The notes beneath the pieces are model-generated. The model was not told the origin of the DNA. It saw nothing but the letters and a program-made list of their open reading frames with translations, and did no database searches. From Elusimicrobiota bacterium (GTDB lineage: Bacteria > Elusimicrobiota > Elusimicrobia > Elusimicrobiales > UBA9959), in the NCBI GenBank assembly GCA_003482905.1, contig DMXM01000042.1, forward strand, positions 1 through 64,000: a DNA stretch of 64,000 nucleotides. Direction: 5' to 3'. The position numbers and the translations under genes were made by a program. Positions 27,087 to 37,045 of the stretch are shown piece by piece (the first letter of the stretch is position 1; the number at the start of each line of letters is the position of its first letter).

Positions 27087-27512
27087 ATGGAAAAAAAGCA
27101 TTTACTCCTTACCATAGTCACCCCCGAGCATACCGTCCTGTCGGATAAGCCGGTGGACCTGGTCACAATACCGGCCGTCGGGGGGGAAATGGGGATACTG
27201 CCCGGCCACGCCTCGTTCGTGGTGCAGCTTAAGGAAGGGGTGATGCACTATAAGGAAGGCGTCCATAAGGAAGTCTTCTCCGTGCTTAACGGTTTCGCCG
27301 AGATCCATAAGGACAAGGTGCTGATAATGGCCGAGGCCGCCGAACTGGCCAAAGAGGTCAACGAGGAGCGCGCCCGCCAGGCCTACCAGAAAGCCAGGGA
27401 GACCCTGGCGATGCACGGCGCCGATATAGACCTGGACGCCGCCCAGGCCGCGCTGAAGCGCGCCGCCGTGCGCATTAAGTTGGCCGAGATCCGCCGCAAG
27501 CATAAACAGTAA
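27087..27512 (+). CDS. atpC: F-type ATP synthase subunit epsilon
   Basis: The 141-residue protein has an N-terminal beta sandwich (TIVTPEHTVLSDKPVDLVTIPAVGGEMGILPGHASFVVQLKEG) and a C-terminal helical hairpin rich in Ala, Glu and Arg. It is the last gene of the operon and is followed by a long hairpin. Confidence 0.94.
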   Translation: MEKKHLLLTIVTPEHTVLSDKPVDLVTIPAVGGEMGILPGHASFVVQLKEGVMHYKEGVHKEVFSVLNGFAEIHKDKVLIMAEAAELAKEVNEERARQAYQKARETLAMHGADIDLDAAQAALKRAAVRIKLAEIRRKHKQ

Positions 27513-27529
27513 TATTCCGGGAAACGGAG

Positions 27530-27581
27530 AAAAGGGGACAGGCTACTTTTTTATAAAAAAAGTAGCCTGTCCCCTTTTTTT
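27530..27581. repeat. Long perfect hairpin (23-bp arms), terminator or REP-like unit
   Basis: The arm from 27530 (core GGGGACAGGCTAC) pairs perfectly with 27556-27578 around a 3-base loop and ends in seven T. It ends the F-type operon. Such GGGGACAGGCTAC/GTAGCCTGTCCCC hairpins occur as dispersed repeats in many genomes, from general knowledge, so this may be a mobile repeat reused as terminator. The following 27582-27718 is AT-rich with no clear promoter, and contains a small CCGGCCTTAGCCGG stem. Confidence 0.7.
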
Positions 27582-27718
27582 ACCCGTTTTTTGCTCTGCA
27601 CGGCTTCTATATTGTTTTTTTAAAATAGTTTTGCTAATCTGACCTTGGGGGATCAACTAACACAGAGCGTTGTCACAAAACAGCCGGCCTTAGCCGGATT
27701 TTACGTGTTTTTTGCTTT

Positions 27719-28045
27719 ATGCGTGAAATCATAGCCGCGATATTGTCCGCCGAGGATGAAGCTGAACGCATGGTAGCCGAAGCCGCCGCGCGCGGCCGCG
27801 CCGTGATTTTGGAAGCCAGGAATAAGGCGTTGGAGATCTCGGAGACCTCGTCAGCGCAAGCGCGGCAGGCGGCCGGGCTGGCGTTAGACGCGGCGCTGGC
27901 GGCGGCAGCCCGCGAAAAAGAAGCGCTCCTGGCCGCCTCCGCAGCGGAGATAGAAAAAAACGCGTGTCTATCGGTGGCCGAAAGGCTTGCCGCGGTGGAT
28001 CTTGTGGTGAAAGAAGTTCTCCGGGGGGGAAATGCTGGCGGTTAA
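27719..28045 (+). CDS. V-type ATPase stalk subunit (G/H-like coiled coil)
   Basis: The 108-residue protein is a single Ala/Glu-rich helix (EIIAAILSAEDEAERMVAEAAARGRAVILEARNKALEISETS), as expected for the peripheral-stalk partner of subunit E (NtpF in Enterococcus). It is the first gene of the V-type operon and overlaps the next by 14 bases. No Shine-Dalgarno sequence is visible. Assignment is from position and coiled-coil character. Confidence 0.72.
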   Translation: MREIIAAILSAEDEAERMVAEAAARGRAVILEARNKALEISETSSAQARQAAGLALDAALAAAAREKEALLAASAAEIEKNACLSVAERLAAVDLVVKEVLRGGNAGG

Positions 28046-29036
28046 GGACCTGGACAACCTGGCGGCGCGGCTTCACGGGCGAAGGGGCCGTATGGCCGAG
28101 GGGGCCCGGCTTTACGGATTTTGCGGCCTGGCCACACCGGCTTCGCTGGGGGCGGCGCTTTTCCCCGGTGTCGGTATCACGTTGTCTTCGCAGATACAGC
28201 GGCGGCTGGAGGAAGATCTTTTTAACGAGATCAGGGAGATCTCGGCTTCGCTGGGGGGGGCGCGGGCGGCGTTCATGGACTGGCTGGCGGCGCGCCTCCA
28301 GCTTGAAAATATCAAGGTAGCCCTCCGGCGTATTTCAGCCGGCGCCTCCGGAGAGGAAGCGAGCCGGCACTTTTCCGGCCCGGGGCCGTACGGCTCAGGA
28401 CTGGCGGCCGCCAAAAATAGTTCAGAGCTTTTGGCGGCGCTGCCGGGCGGGCCCTTGCGCGCCGCCGTGGAGCAGGCATACGCCGTGTACGGCGGCGACG
28501 GCAGTTTATTCTTCCTGGAGGCCGCGGTGGAGAGGGGGTATTTGGCGGAACTGCTCACCAGGGCCGCCGTGCTGCCGTCGCCGGGCAGAAATGCGGCCCG
28601 CTCCCTGGCGGCGCAGGAGGCGGATATCTTTCACCTGGCGCTGGTATCGCGCGGAAGATTCTTTCACGGTCTAGAAACAGAAGATCTGCTGGCGTTGCAT
28701 ATTCCTGGCGCGGTAATAAGCCGCCGCAGGTTCCTGCGGATGCTGCTGGCGCCGGAACCGGAGGCGGCACTGGGCCTGGCGGCAGGGTTGGCGTTCGACA
28801 GGAAGGATGGGCCGGCGGGCGGCCCCGAGAAGGCAGGATGGAGACGCTACGCGCGCCTGGCCGGTAAAGCGTTCCGCGGCTCCAATATTGATTTTGGGAT
28901 AGCCGCCGGTTACGCCGCGCTGAAGCGCCTGGAGGCGGCCAACCTTATAACGGTGGCGGAAGGCCTGCGCCTGGGCGCGTCCGCCTCCGAATTACGCGGC
29001 AGGGTCATTAACAGCCGGGAGGGAGAAGGTGTTTAG
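28032..29036 (+). CDS. ntpC: V-type ATPase subunit C (AC39 family)
   Basis: The 334-residue helical protein contains the family's LENIKVALRRISAG motif after a first helical bundle (LSSQIQRRLEEDLFNEIREI), and two later repeats including FHGLETEDLLALHIPGAVISRRRF. Subunit C caps the rotor ring and connects it to the central stalk. It overlaps subunit I by 8 bases. Confidence 0.8.
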   Translation: MLAVKDLDNLAARLHGRRGRMAEGARLYGFCGLATPASLGAALFPGVGITLSSQIQRRLEEDLFNEIREISASLGGARAAFMDWLAARLQLENIKVALRRISAGASGEEASRHFSGPGPYGSGLAAAKNSSELLAALPGGPLRAAVEQAYAVYGGDGSLFFLEAAVERGYLAELLTRAAVLPSPGRNAARSLAAQEADIFHLALVSRGRFFHGLETEDLLALHIPGAVISRRRFLRMLLAPEPEAALGLAAGLAFDRKDGPAGGPEKAGWRRYARLAGKAFRGSNIDFGIAAGYAALKRLEAANLITVAEGLRLGASASELRGRVINSREGEGV

Positions 29037-30942
29037 TCCCGTAAAAATGGAACGGCTAAGCGCTGCCCTGCTCGGCTCCGACGCCCGGGCCGTCCTGCGC
29101 CGCCTGGGCGGATCGGGAGCCATGGAACTCATCCGGTTAAAAGAGGGGCCGGACACCGCGCCGCTGCCGCCGCCCGACAACGCCGGCGCGCGGGAATTTT
29201 GCCGGAGCCTGGCCTCAAGGGTGGAAGAACTGCGGCGGGCTCTGGGCCCCGGCGCCCTGAGCGCCTCAGCGCCGGGGGTTTTAACACCTGATGAGGCCGC
29301 GGCCTCTTTGTCCGCCCTGGAGTCGGAGGCAAAAATTATAATAAAGCGGCGTAGTTTGGCCGGTGAGGAAATGAAGGCCGCCGCCGCGGCCAGGGAAAAG
29401 ATCTCCCCTTACGCGGCCCTGCCGCTGCCTTCCGACAGGCTCGCCGCGTTCTCATTTATACGCTGTTTCACCGGCACACTGCCCGTGGAAAACTTTAAGG
29501 CGCTGGCCGGGGCCCGCGCCGGAAAAAGCCTGCTCCTGCCCCTGGCTGAAAAGGACGGGCGATTTGTCGTACTGGGGTTAGCGGAGCGCGATAGCGCCGC
29601 GGCGCTGGCTTCGGACCTGAAGGCCGCCGGCTTCAGGCCGGAGGAGCCGCCGGCCCTGCCGGGGCTGACGCTGGAGGAGGCGGCGGCGCGCTTCGCTTCG
29701 GATGAAAAAACATCTGGCCGGGCGCTGCTCAGGGCCGAACAGGACCTGGCGGAAATGGCGGGCCGGATCTCGGGAACGCTGGCGGCCGTAGAAAACGCGG
29801 CGCTCGTAGAGGAGCGGCTGCTAGAGGCCGAGCGGTGCATGCCCGGGACAGGCTCCGCGGTACTGCTTTCCGGCTGGGTCCCCGTTCAAGAAACGGCGGC
29901 GCTGCGCTTTGAAATGTCCTCCGCCTCCTCCGGGCGCTGCGTGATAGAAGCCGGCGCGGAGGAAGGCGGCGCGCCGGTGCTGCTGCGCCCGCCGGCGTGG
30001 TTAAGGCCTTTTTTGGAAATGACAAAAGCTTACGGCCTGCCCGGGTACGGCGAGGTGGACCCGACCGCCTTCGCGGCTATAGTTTACGTTCTGCTGTTCG
30101 GGGCCATGTTCGGGGACGCCGGGCACGGGGCGATGGTCTGCGCCGGCGGGCTCTGGCTGGCCGCAAAGGGCCGTCCCTCCGCGCGCGCCGCTGGGCGCAT
30201 AACTGCTTATTGCGGCCTGTCCGGAATAGTTTTTGGGCTGGCATACGGGAGTTATTTTGGATTGGAAAGTTTTAAAAAATACGCCCTTTGGCGCGACCCT
30301 CTGGAAGGGGATCCTCTCGCGATGGTACTGGCGGCGGTGGCCGCGGGCGCGGTCGTCATCAGTCTGGGCGTGGTTCTCAACATCATAAACCGCGCCGGTT
30401 CCGGAGACAGGCTGGGCGCCGTCCTGGGCAGGTTCGGCGGGGCCGGGCTGTTGTTCTACTGGTGCGCCATACTTATGCTGACGGGAAAGCTGGGGACCGG
30501 CTTCGGGCTCCCGGTCCTTGGCGCGGCCCTCGCCTGCTGGGCATTAAAGGAACCGCTCACATACCTGGCCGGGCGCGGGGAGGGCGGTAAAAATGAAGGA
30601 GGACTTGAGGCCTTGGCGGAGGGTTTTGTCGGGGCTTTCGAGGGCGTACTGCTGTACCTGGCCAATACGGTGAGCTTCGCCCGTCTCGCCGCTTACGCGA
30701 TGAGCCATGCGGCGCTGCTGGCCTCCTCCTATACGCTGGCGGCCGCAGCGGACAAGGCCTGGGGCCCCGGCAGCCTGGCCGGCCTGCTGGCAATTATCGC
30801 CGGGAACGCGGCGGCCATACTGCTGGAGGGGACAGTGGCGGCGGTACAGGCGCTGCGTCTGGAATATTATGAATTTTTCGGGAAATTCTTCGAGGGGGGA
30901 GGACGGCCGTTCAGGCCGTTCGTCCTGGAGGGTATAAAATGA
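29029..30942 (+). CDS. ntpI: V-type ATPase subunit I (a-subunit equivalent)
   Basis: It starts at GTG. The soluble N-terminal half (about 330 residues) contains coiled coils; the membrane half begins after YGLPGYGEVDPTAFAAIVYVLLFGAMFGDAGHG, the family signature, and has about seven helices. LLYLANTVSFARLAAYAMSHAALLASSY contains the essential channel Arg region, and the end LRLEYYEFFGKFFEGGGRPFRPF is typical. It forms the stator ion channel with the K ring. Confidence 0.9.
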   Translation: MFSPVKMERLSAALLGSDARAVLRRLGGSGAMELIRLKEGPDTAPLPPPDNAGAREFCRSLASRVEELRRALGPGALSASAPGVLTPDEAAASLSALESEAKIIIKRRSLAGEEMKAAAAAREKISPYAALPLPSDRLAAFSFIRCFTGTLPVENFKALAGARAGKSLLLPLAEKDGRFVVLGLAERDSAAALASDLKAAGFRPEEPPALPGLTLEEAAARFASDEKTSGRALLRAEQDLAEMAGRISGTLAAVENAALVEERLLEAERCMPGTGSAVLLSGWVPVQETAALRFEMSSASSGRCVIEAGAEEGGAPVLLRPPAWLRPFLEMTKAYGLPGYGEVDPTAFAAIVYVLLFGAMFGDAGHGAMVCAGGLWLAAKGRPSARAAGRITAYCGLSGIVFGLAYGSYFGLESFKKYALWRDPLEGDPLAMVLAAVAAGAVVISLGVVLNIINRAGSGDRLGAVLGRFGGAGLLFYWCAILMLTGKLGTGFGLPVLGAALACWALKEPLTYLAGRGEGGKNEGGLEALAEGFVGAFEGVLLYLANTVSFARLAAYAMSHAALLASSYTLAAAADKAWGPGSLAGLLAIIAGNAAAILLEGTVAAVQALRLEYYEFFGKFFEGGGRPFRPFVLEGIK

Positions 30943-31268
30943 GAAACAAGAACGCGAAGTTATTGATGGGGCCGTTACCGGTAGTTATGGCGCTGTGTAC
31001 AAGCGCTTCCGCCGCTTTACCCGGGGCCGGAGAGGCAGTAAGCGCCGCCGGGGGGAACGCGGTGGGACTCGGTTTCGCCGCCGCGCTGACCATGGCCTTG
31101 TGCGTGATGGGCTCGGCCTACGCCATTGGGCGCATCGGTTCCGCGGCCATGGGCGCCGCCGCGGAGAAGCCCGAACTGCTGATACGCAGCTTATTGTTCG
31201 TAGCCCTGGCCGAAGGCCTCGCCGTGCTCGGCTTCGTTATTTCCATGATGATGATCCAGAAGATCTGA
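30939..31268 (+). CDS. ntpK: V-type ATPase subunit K (rotor ring proteolipid)
   Basis: An N-terminal hydrophobic leader (GPLPVVMALCTSASAALPG) precedes two helices: VGLGFAAALTMALCVMGSAYAIGRIGSAAMG and LLIRSLLFVALAEGLAVLGFVISMMM, with the ion-binding Glu in ALAEGLA. At 109 residues it is the single-hairpin (8 kDa-type) form, not the duplicated 16 kDa form. The leader may be a cleaved signal peptide. Confidence 0.9.
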   Translation: MRNKNAKLLMGPLPVVMALCTSASAALPGAGEAVSAAGGNAVGLGFAAALTMALCVMGSAYAIGRIGSAAMGAAAEKPELLIRSLLFVALAEGLAVLGFVISMMMIQKI

Positions 31269-31271
31269 AAT

Positions 31272-31502
31272 ATGAAGTTCTATTGCATAGGCGACGAGGA
31301 AACCGCGCGCGGCTTGCGCCTGGCCGGGGTGGAGGCCAGAGTTGTAAGCGACGCGCGCGGGGCCGCCGAGGCCCTCTCCCTGGCGGCAGGGCGCAAGGAT
31401 TGCGGTGTGATCATAATGACGGCGGCGGCCGCGGCGCTGGTGAGGACGCAAGTGGACGAGATAAAACTGGAGCGCGCCGGACCGCTGATAGTGGAGATAT
31501 AA
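31272..31502 (+). CDS. ntpG: V-type ATPase subunit F
   Basis: The 76-residue protein begins MKFYCIGDEETARGLRLAGVEARVV and ends with LERAGPLIVEI, the short Rossmann-like subunit F. It is shorter than the usual 100 residues, lacking the C-terminal helix. Its TAA overlaps the next ATG. Confidence 0.85.
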   Translation: MKFYCIGDEETARGLRLAGVEARVVSDARGAAEALSLAAGRKDCGVIIMTAAAAALVRTQVDEIKLERAGPLIVEI

Positions 31503-32134
31503 TGGAAATCCTTGGAAGCGCCGAGTCCCTTAAAAGGGCGATATTGGAGAAAGCCGGGAGCGAGAGCTCCGCCGTCATGGCGGCCGCTTTATCCGAGGCT
31601 GAATCCATTCTTGCCTCGGCGAGGGAGAGAGCGTCCAAGGATAGGGCGGCGCGCCTGGAAGCGGCGCTGGCGGAGGGCGCGCGCCGGCGGGAAATGATGA
31701 TGGCCTCCGTTCCGCTGGAAGCCGGGCGCTTGCGCGCCCTCCGCCTGGAAGCCCTGCTCGACGCTATAAAGGAGGAGGCTTTGGCCAGGCTGAAGGCCGA
31801 AGCCGGCGGGGCGGGCGGGTCCGCCGTGGCCGCGGGGCTGGCCGCGCAGGCGGTAAGGGTCATGGAAGGGAACGAATTTGTGATCACGCTGGGCGCCGGT
31901 GATGTTCCGAAGGCGGCGGGGCTCGCCGCGGAAATAGAGCGGCTGGCGGGGCGCGGGCCGCTGGCTGTTTCCTTCGAAGAGGATCCGGGTCTTGACGGCG
32001 GGGTCAGGGTGCGGGATGGCGGGGGGCGTCAATACTGGGACAACAGTTTCAGGGCCAGGCTTGAAAGATCATGGCCGGTCCTGCGCGGGCGCCTGCTGCC
32101 CGACGGCGCCGGCGTGAACCGGAGGAAAGCATGA
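31502..32134 (+). CDS. ntpE: V-type ATPase subunit E
   Basis: The 210-residue protein has a long N-terminal coiled coil (ILEKAGSESSAVMAAALSEAESILASARERASKD) and a C-terminal alpha/beta domain ending EEDPGLDGGVRVRDGGGRQYWDNSFRARLERSWPVLRGRL. This is the stalk subunit E pattern. It overlaps subunits F and A by 1 and 4 bases. Confidence 0.85.
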   Translation: MEILGSAESLKRAILEKAGSESSAVMAAALSEAESILASARERASKDRAARLEAALAEGARRREMMMASVPLEAGRLRALRLEALLDAIKEEALARLKAEAGGAGGSAVAAGLAAQAVRVMEGNEFVITLGAGDVPKAAGLAAEIERLAGRGPLAVSFEEDPGLDGGVRVRDGGGRQYWDNSFRARLERSWPVLRGRLLPDGAGVNRRKA

Positions 32135-33921
32135 ACGCCGCGCAAGAAGGGGACAAGCCCCGGGTAACGCGGGTGAGCGGACCGGTGGTCACGGTGAAGG
32201 GCATGGGTGAAGCGCTCATGTACGAAGTGGTGCGGGTGGGCGAACTGGGCCTTGTGGGAGAGGTGGTAAGACAAGCCGGCGACCTGGCCACGGTGCAGGT
32301 CTACGAGGACACCTCCATGCTCAAGCCAGGAGCTATAGTGGAGCGTACCGGGGAACCGCTGTCTTTGTGGCTGGGGCCCGGGCTAATCGGGAATATTTAC
32401 GACGGGATACAACGGCCGCTGCCCGCCCTGCGCGCGCTTGCCGGCGTCTGGATACGGCGCGGCGACAAAGCGGACCCGCTGGACGCGAACAGGCGCTGGG
32501 AGTTCAAGCCGCTGCTGCGGCCCGGGCAAAAGGTCGCCGCCGGCCAGGCCGCCGGTCTGGTGATGGAGACGCCGCTGGTGGAGCATAAAATAATGATCCC
32601 GCCGGGGGTGGAGGGGACGGTGCGGTCGGCCGCCGGGCCGGGCAGCTACACTATAAACGAGACCCTGGCCGTTATAGACACGCCCTCGGGCCAGGCCGAA
32701 GTTACGATGCTGCAGAAATGGCCGGTGCGCCGGCCGCGCCCTGCGCGCGAGCGCCGCCGCGTGGAAGAGCCCCTGGTGACCGGCCAGCGCGTGATAGACA
32801 CGTTCTTCCCGCTGGGTAAAGGCGGGGCCGCCTGCATTCCCGGCGGCTTCGGCACCGGCAAAACAATTACCCAGCACCAGCTGGCTAAGTGGTCCGACGC
32901 CGGGATAATAATATTCATAGGCTGCGGAGAGCGCGGCAACGAGATGACCGAAGTGCTGCGCGAGTTCCCGGAGCTTAAGGACCCGCGCACAGGCCGGCCG
33001 CTGATGGAGAGGACCATCCTTATAGCCAATACCTCCAACATGCCGGTGGCGGCGCGCGAAATTTCCATCTACACGGGCATCACCCTGGCCGAGTATTACC
33101 GTGACATGGGCTACGACGTGGCGGTCTTCGCCGACTCCACCAGCCGCTGGGCGGAAGCCCTGCGCGAAATGGCGGCACGGCTGGAAGAAATGCCGGCGGA
33201 GGAGGGGTTTCCGGCCAGCCTCCCGTCGCGCCTCGCCCAGTTCTACGAGCGCGGCGGCGCGGTAACCACGCTGGGTGGTGACAGAGGCTCGGTAAGCATA
33301 GTGGGGGCGGTAAGCCCCCCGGGCGGGGATTTCTCGGAGCCGGTCACGCAGCATACCCGGCGCTTCACCCGTGTTTTCTGGTCGTTGGATACGGAACTCG
33401 CCAACGCCAGGCATTACCCGGCCATAAACTGGCTGCGTTCCTATTCCGACTACCTCGACGAGGTAGGGGGGAGCTGGGAGCGGGCGGCTCCCGGCTGGCG
33501 GGCGCTGCGCGACGAGGCCATGGAGGTGATGCAGCGCGAGGAGCATTACCGCCAGATAGCCAGGCTGGTGGGGCCGGATTCCCTGCCGGACAGCCAGCGG
33601 CTGTTCCTTTTTATAGGCGGCGTGATGCGCGACGGCTTCCTGTCGCAGAACGCCTTTGAGCCGGAGGACGCCTACTGCCCGCTGGAAAAACAGGCGGCGC
33701 TGCTCGGCGTGATCATGGCCCTTTACCGCGGCGGGCGGGACCTGATAAAGGCGGGGACGGCGCTGGCGGCCCTGACGGCCCTGCCGTGCGTGCCGGAGAT
33801 CCTGCGCGCGAAAACCGACTACGCGGGCGGCGACCTCGAAGGTCTGGCGCGGCTGGCGGCGCGCGTGGCCGGCGAGCTGGAAGGATTAAACAAGCGGACC
33901 GCCGGCGGGGAGGCCTCATGA
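32131..33921 (+). CDS. ntpA: V-type ATPase catalytic subunit A
   Basis: The 596-residue catalytic subunit has the P-loop [17 protein letters not shown], the V-type-specific non-homologous insert (about residues 120-200, [31 protein letters not shown]), [19 protein letters not shown], the Walker [19 protein letters not shown] and [17 protein letters not shown]. The start has GGAGG. It overlaps subunit B by 4 bases. Confidence 0.97.
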   Translation: MNAAQEGDKPRVTRVSGPVVTVKGMGEALMYEVVRVGELGLVGEVVRQAGDLATVQVYEDTSMLKPGAIVERTGEPLSLWLGPGLIGNIYDGIQRPLPALRALAGVWIRRGDKADPLDANRRWEFKPLLRPGQKVAAGQAAGLVMETPLVEHKIMIPPGVEGTVRSAAGPGSYTINETLAVIDTPSGQAEVTMLQKWPVRRPRPARERRRVEEPLVTGQRVIDTFFPLGKGGAACIPGGFGTGKTITQHQLAKWSDAGIIIFIGCGERGNEMTEVLREFPELKDPRTGRPLMERTILIANTSNMPVAAREISIYTGITLAEYYRDMGYDVAVFADSTSRWAEALREMAARLEEMPAEEGFPASLPSRLAQFYERGGAVTTLGGDRGSVSIVGAVSPPGGDFSEPVTQHTRRFTRVFWSLDTELANARHYPAINWLRSYSDYLDEVGGSWERAAPGWRALRDEAMEVMQREEHYRQIARLVGPDSLPDSQRLFLFIGGVMRDGFLSQNAFEPEDAYCPLEKQAALLGVIMALYRGGRDLIKAGTALAALTALPCVPEILRAKTDYAGGDLEGLARLAARVAGELEGLNKRTAGGEAS

Positions 33922-35324
33922 ACTACGAAGCGGACCGCGGGCTGGAATACAAAGGAGCCTCGCGCATAGAGGGGCCGCTGGTGGTGGTGGAGCGCGTGCG
34001 CGACGCCGGCTACGACGAACTGGTGGAAATAAGGGGCCCGGGCGGGCAGCCCCGCCTCGGGCGCGTGCTGGAGATCTCGGAGAACCATGCGCTGGTGCAG
34101 GTGCTCGAGGGCACCGACGGGCTGTCGGGCGGCACCGTGCGCGCCCGCTTCCTCGGGGAAAGCCTGCGGCTGCCGGTTTCGCGGAGCATGCTGGGGCGTG
34201 TTTTCGACGGCCTGGGCCGGCCCGCCGACGGCGGGCCGCCGCCTCTCTCCGGCGACAGGCGCGACGTGAACGGCGCGCCCATAAACCCCGTGGCCCGGCG
34301 CTACCCGAGAGAATTCATACAGACCGGGATCTCCGCCATAGACGGCATGAACGCCCTGGTGCGCGGCCAGAAGCTGCCGATCTTCTCCGGCAACGGCCTC
34401 CCGCACGACCGCGTCTGCGCGCAGCTGGTGAGGCAGGCGAAGCTGCCGGGTGAAAGCACGGAGTTCTCCATAGTCTTCGCCGCCATGGGGGTCAAGCGGG
34501 ATGTGGCCGATTTTTTTATGCGGGACTTCGCCGGCTCGGGGGCGCTGGGCCGCGTGGCGATGTTCCTGTCCCTGGCCGACGCGCCCGGCGTAGAGCGCCT
34601 GCTTACGCCGCGCGCCGCGCTGACGCTGGCGGAGCACCTGGCCTTCGACTGCGGGCAGCACGTGCTTGTGGTGCTGACCGACATGACCAATTACTGCGAA
34701 AGCCTGCGCGAGGTGGGCACGGCCAGGGGGGAGATCCCCGGCCGCAAGGGCTATCCCGGCTACCTGTACTCCGACCTGGCCGCCATCTACGAACGGGCCG
34801 GCCGCGTCGAGGGCTCGCCAGGCTCCATCACCCAGACCGCCATATTGACCATGCCTTCCGACGATATAAGCCACCCGGTGCCGGACCTGACGGGTTATAT
34901 CACCGAAGGGCAGATAGTGCTGGACCGCGACCTATTCCAGCGGGGCGTCTACCCGCCCATAGCCGGGCTGCCGAGCCTGTCGAGGCTGATGAAGGACGGG
35001 ATCGGCAAGGGCTATACCCGGGAAGACCACCCCGCTCTGGCGAGCCAGTTGTTCGCCTGTTACGCCTATGTTAAACGCGTGCGCGCGCTGGCCGATATTA
35101 TCGGCGAGGAGGAATTGAGCGCGGGGGATAAGGTGTATATGAAGTTCGGGGAGGCTTTTGAAAAACGCTTTCTCACGCAGGGAGAGCGGGAGGACAGGCC
35201 GATAGCCGGGACGCTGGACCTGGGCTGGGAGATCTTGTCGCTGCTGCCGCGCGAGGAACTTCACCGGGTAAGCGCGGCCCTGCTCGATGAGCGCCATGGG
35301 AAAGGATTAAAAACCAAGGGCTAA
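33918..35324 (+). CDS. ntpB: V-type ATPase subunit B
   Basis: The 468-residue non-catalytic subunit has the B hallmarks: [41 protein letters not shown] in place of a P-loop, [43 protein letters not shown], and [25 protein letters not shown]. The start overlaps the subunit A stop. Confidence 0.97.
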   Translation: MNYEADRGLEYKGASRIEGPLVVVERVRDAGYDELVEIRGPGGQPRLGRVLEISENHALVQVLEGTDGLSGGTVRARFLGESLRLPVSRSMLGRVFDGLGRPADGGPPPLSGDRRDVNGAPINPVARRYPREFIQTGISAIDGMNALVRGQKLPIFSGNGLPHDRVCAQLVRQAKLPGESTEFSIVFAAMGVKRDVADFFMRDFAGSGALGRVAMFLSLADAPGVERLLTPRAALTLAEHLAFDCGQHVLVVLTDMTNYCESLREVGTARGEIPGRKGYPGYLYSDLAAIYERAGRVEGSPGSITQTAILTMPSDDISHPVPDLTGYITEGQIVLDRDLFQRGVYPPIAGLPSLSRLMKDGIGKGYTREDHPALASQLFACYAYVKRVRALADIIGEEELSAGDKVYMKFGEAFEKRFLTQGEREDRPIAGTLDLGWEILSLLPREELHRVSAALLDERHGKGLKTKG

Positions 35325-35334
35325 AGGAGGGGAT

Positions 35335-35988
35335 ATGGCTTTATTGAATATGCCGGCCACGAAGTCCGCCGTCCTGGAACTTCGCCGTCAGCTGGTTTTC
35401 GCGGAGGAAGGCTTCTCCCTGCTGGACCAAAAAAAAGAATTGCTGCTGGCGGAGCTGGCGGAACGCTCCGGGCGCGCCGCGCGGGAGAGGACGCTGGCGC
35501 AAAAGGCTCTCGGGAAGGCGTTCGCCGATCTGCGCGAGGCCGAACTGGACGCCGGGTCGGAGGCCGTGGCCAGGGCGGCGCTCGGGGCGAGGCCGGCCTA
35601 TAGAATGGAGATCAGGGAGCGCCGGCTGATGGGGATAAAATTGCCGGAAGCCCTGGCGGCGGCGGAGACGCCCGCCGCCGCGTTCGGCCCGGGCGGCACT
35701 CCGGCCGCGGCGGCGGCCGCGGCCCGCTCGTTCACGGCCGCTCTGACGTTTTTGGCCGCGTTAGCGGGGAGCGAGACCTCCGCGCTGCGCCTGGCCCGCG
35801 AGCTGAAAAAGACGCAGCGCCGCTGCAACGCCCTTTCGAAGAAGATCATCCCGGACTGCCGGGAGACCATGGCTTATCTGGGCGGTTCCCTGGAGGAGCG
35901 CGAAAGAGAATCTTTTGTGATACTGAAGATGATCAGGAACAGGCTGAGGCTGGAGGGAAACCGGGCGGATCAGCGGCGCGCCGTGTGA
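35335..35988 (+). CDS. ntpD: V-type ATPase subunit D
   Basis: The 217-residue rotor shaft has the N-terminal helix TKSAVLELRRQLVFAEEGFSLLDQKKELLLAEL and the C-terminal helix LARELKKTQRRCNALSKKIIPDCRETMAYLGGSLEERERESFVILKMIRNRL. Strong AAAGGAGG ribosome binding site. It is the last gene of the operon and its 3' end overlaps the convergent methyltransferase gene by 19 bases. Confidence 0.93.
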   Translation: MALLNMPATKSAVLELRRQLVFAEEGFSLLDQKKELLLAELAERSGRAARERTLAQKALGKAFADLREAELDAGSEAVARAALGARPAYRMEIRERRLMGIKLPEALAAAETPAAAFGPGGTPAAAAAAARSFTAALTFLAALAGSETSALRLARELKKTQRRCNALSKKIIPDCRETMAYLGGSLEERERESFVILKMIRNRLRLEGNRADQRRAV

Positions 35989-36674
35989 ACGGCCACCGCT
36001 CCAGGGCAGAGGATATTCGCCGAAACGTCGCGGAACCCGGCTTCGCAAAGCAAGGCGGAGAACTGGGCGGCGGAATAAAAATTCAATATCGTATTCCTAA
36101 GGAAGGAATACGAGGCGCGGCTTTTGGGGGAGAGCAGGTTGAGCAGGGCTATGACGGCTATCACATAGGCCCGCATTAAAAACCAGAGCGCCGGATTCTC
36201 CGGCCGGGTGGTTTCCAGGTTAAGAAAAAAACCGCCCGGTTTAAGCACCCGGCCGAACTCGCGCAGGGCGGCCAGCATTTTTTCCCGGTCTATGTTGAGA
36301 TTGCGCGTGGCGAAGGAGATCGTGACCAGGTCGAAAACGGCGTCCGGGAAGGGGAGTTCCTTGGCCTCGGCCCGCAGAAAGGTTGTTTCCGGGTGTTTGG
36401 TCCTGGCGGAGGAGAGCATGGCGGGGCTGAGGTCGGCGCCGCAGATCTCCGCGCCCGGAGCGAGGCATTTTTTCAGGGCCGCGGAAAAATCACCGGTGCC
36501 GCAGCAGACGTCCAGGGCTTTTGCCCGCCCGGGGGCCAGCCGGCCGGCCGCGGCGGCGGCCCGGGCGCGCCAGTAACGGTCCAGGCCGAAGGTCAACAGG
36601 GAATTGGCCGCTCCGTAAAAAAGGTAAATGCCGTCATAAAACCCGGCTATCGCCAGTTCTGTTTTTGACGGCAT
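35970..36674 (-). CDS. UbiE/MenG-type SAM-dependent methyltransferase
   Basis: The 234-residue protein has the UbiE pattern: ALDVCCGTGDFSAALKK (SAM-binding motif I), GADLSPAMLSSARTK, FDLVTISFATRNLNIDREKMLAALREFGRVLKPGGFFLNLE, then the extra loop and FYSAAQFSALLCEAGFRDV. The family methylates demethylmenaquinone or the ubiquinone precursor. RPENPALWFLMRAYVIAVIALLNLLSPKSRASYSFL adds a hydrophobic segment as in membrane-associated UbiE. No other quinone gene is adjacent. It converges on the V-type operon. Confidence 0.82.
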   Translation of the reverse strand: MPSKTELAIAGFYDGIYLFYGAANSLLTFGLDRYWRARAAAAAGRLAPGRAKALDVCCGTGDFSAALKKCLAPGAEICGADLSPAMLSSARTKHPETTFLRAEAKELPFPDAVFDLVTISFATRNLNIDREKMLAALREFGRVLKPGGFFLNLETTRPENPALWFLMRAYVIAVIALLNLLSPKSRASYSFLRNTILNFYSAAQFSALLCEAGFRDVSANILCPGAVAVHTARR

Positions 36675-36699
36675 TTAACGTGCGGACCGAAGGAAAAAA

Positions 36700-36873
36700 C
36701 TATTTTTTCTCTTCTTTGTTGTCGTTTTCGGCCACGAACTTCTTGATCTCTTCAAAACCCTCTATGATGAGGCGGGCTTTGGAGAGGCCGAAAGAGAACG
36801 GGTATTTGTCGTTCTCGTTCCTCTTGAGTATGAGGACGGGCTGGCCTTTGTATTCTGTTCTTTCAACTATCAT
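36700..36873 (-). CDS. Small conserved-looking hypothetical protein (57 aa)
   Basis: A strong ribosome binding site (GGAGGGAG) precedes the ATG. The product begins MIVERTEYKGQPVLILKRN, continues with PFSFGLSKARLIIEGFEEIKKF and ends in a run of charged residues. The strand-strand-helix pattern with FSFGLSKARLI suggests a small DNA- or RNA-related fold, but I do not recognise a family. It lies 26 bases upstream of the methyltransferase gene and reads in the same direction. Confidence 0.65.
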   Translation of the reverse strand: MIVERTEYKGQPVLILKRNENDKYPFSFGLSKARLIIEGFEEIKKFVAENDNKEEKK

Positions 36874-36955
36874 AATTTGCTCCCTCCACGCGCTTAAGCG
36901 TTCAAGTCCTTATGCTAGCATAAAAATATCGCGCGATTCAATAATAATAAATATT

Positions 36956-36988
36956 AAGGCCGGGCCTCGCGGCGAGGCCCGGCCTTTT
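36956..36988. terminator. Strong GC hairpin in the divergent intergenic region
   Basis: Perfect 14-base arms (AAGGCCGGGCCTCG and complement) flank CGG and are followed by TT on the plus strand. It lies upstream of both divergent genes (36873 and 37144), where a gene-ending terminator is not expected, so it may insulate or attenuate. Confidence 0.6.
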
Positions 36989-37045
36989 CCCACTCCCGTT
37001 TGTGCGGGACCCGGGGCCGGAGGGCGAGATTTTCTTTTTTATCTA

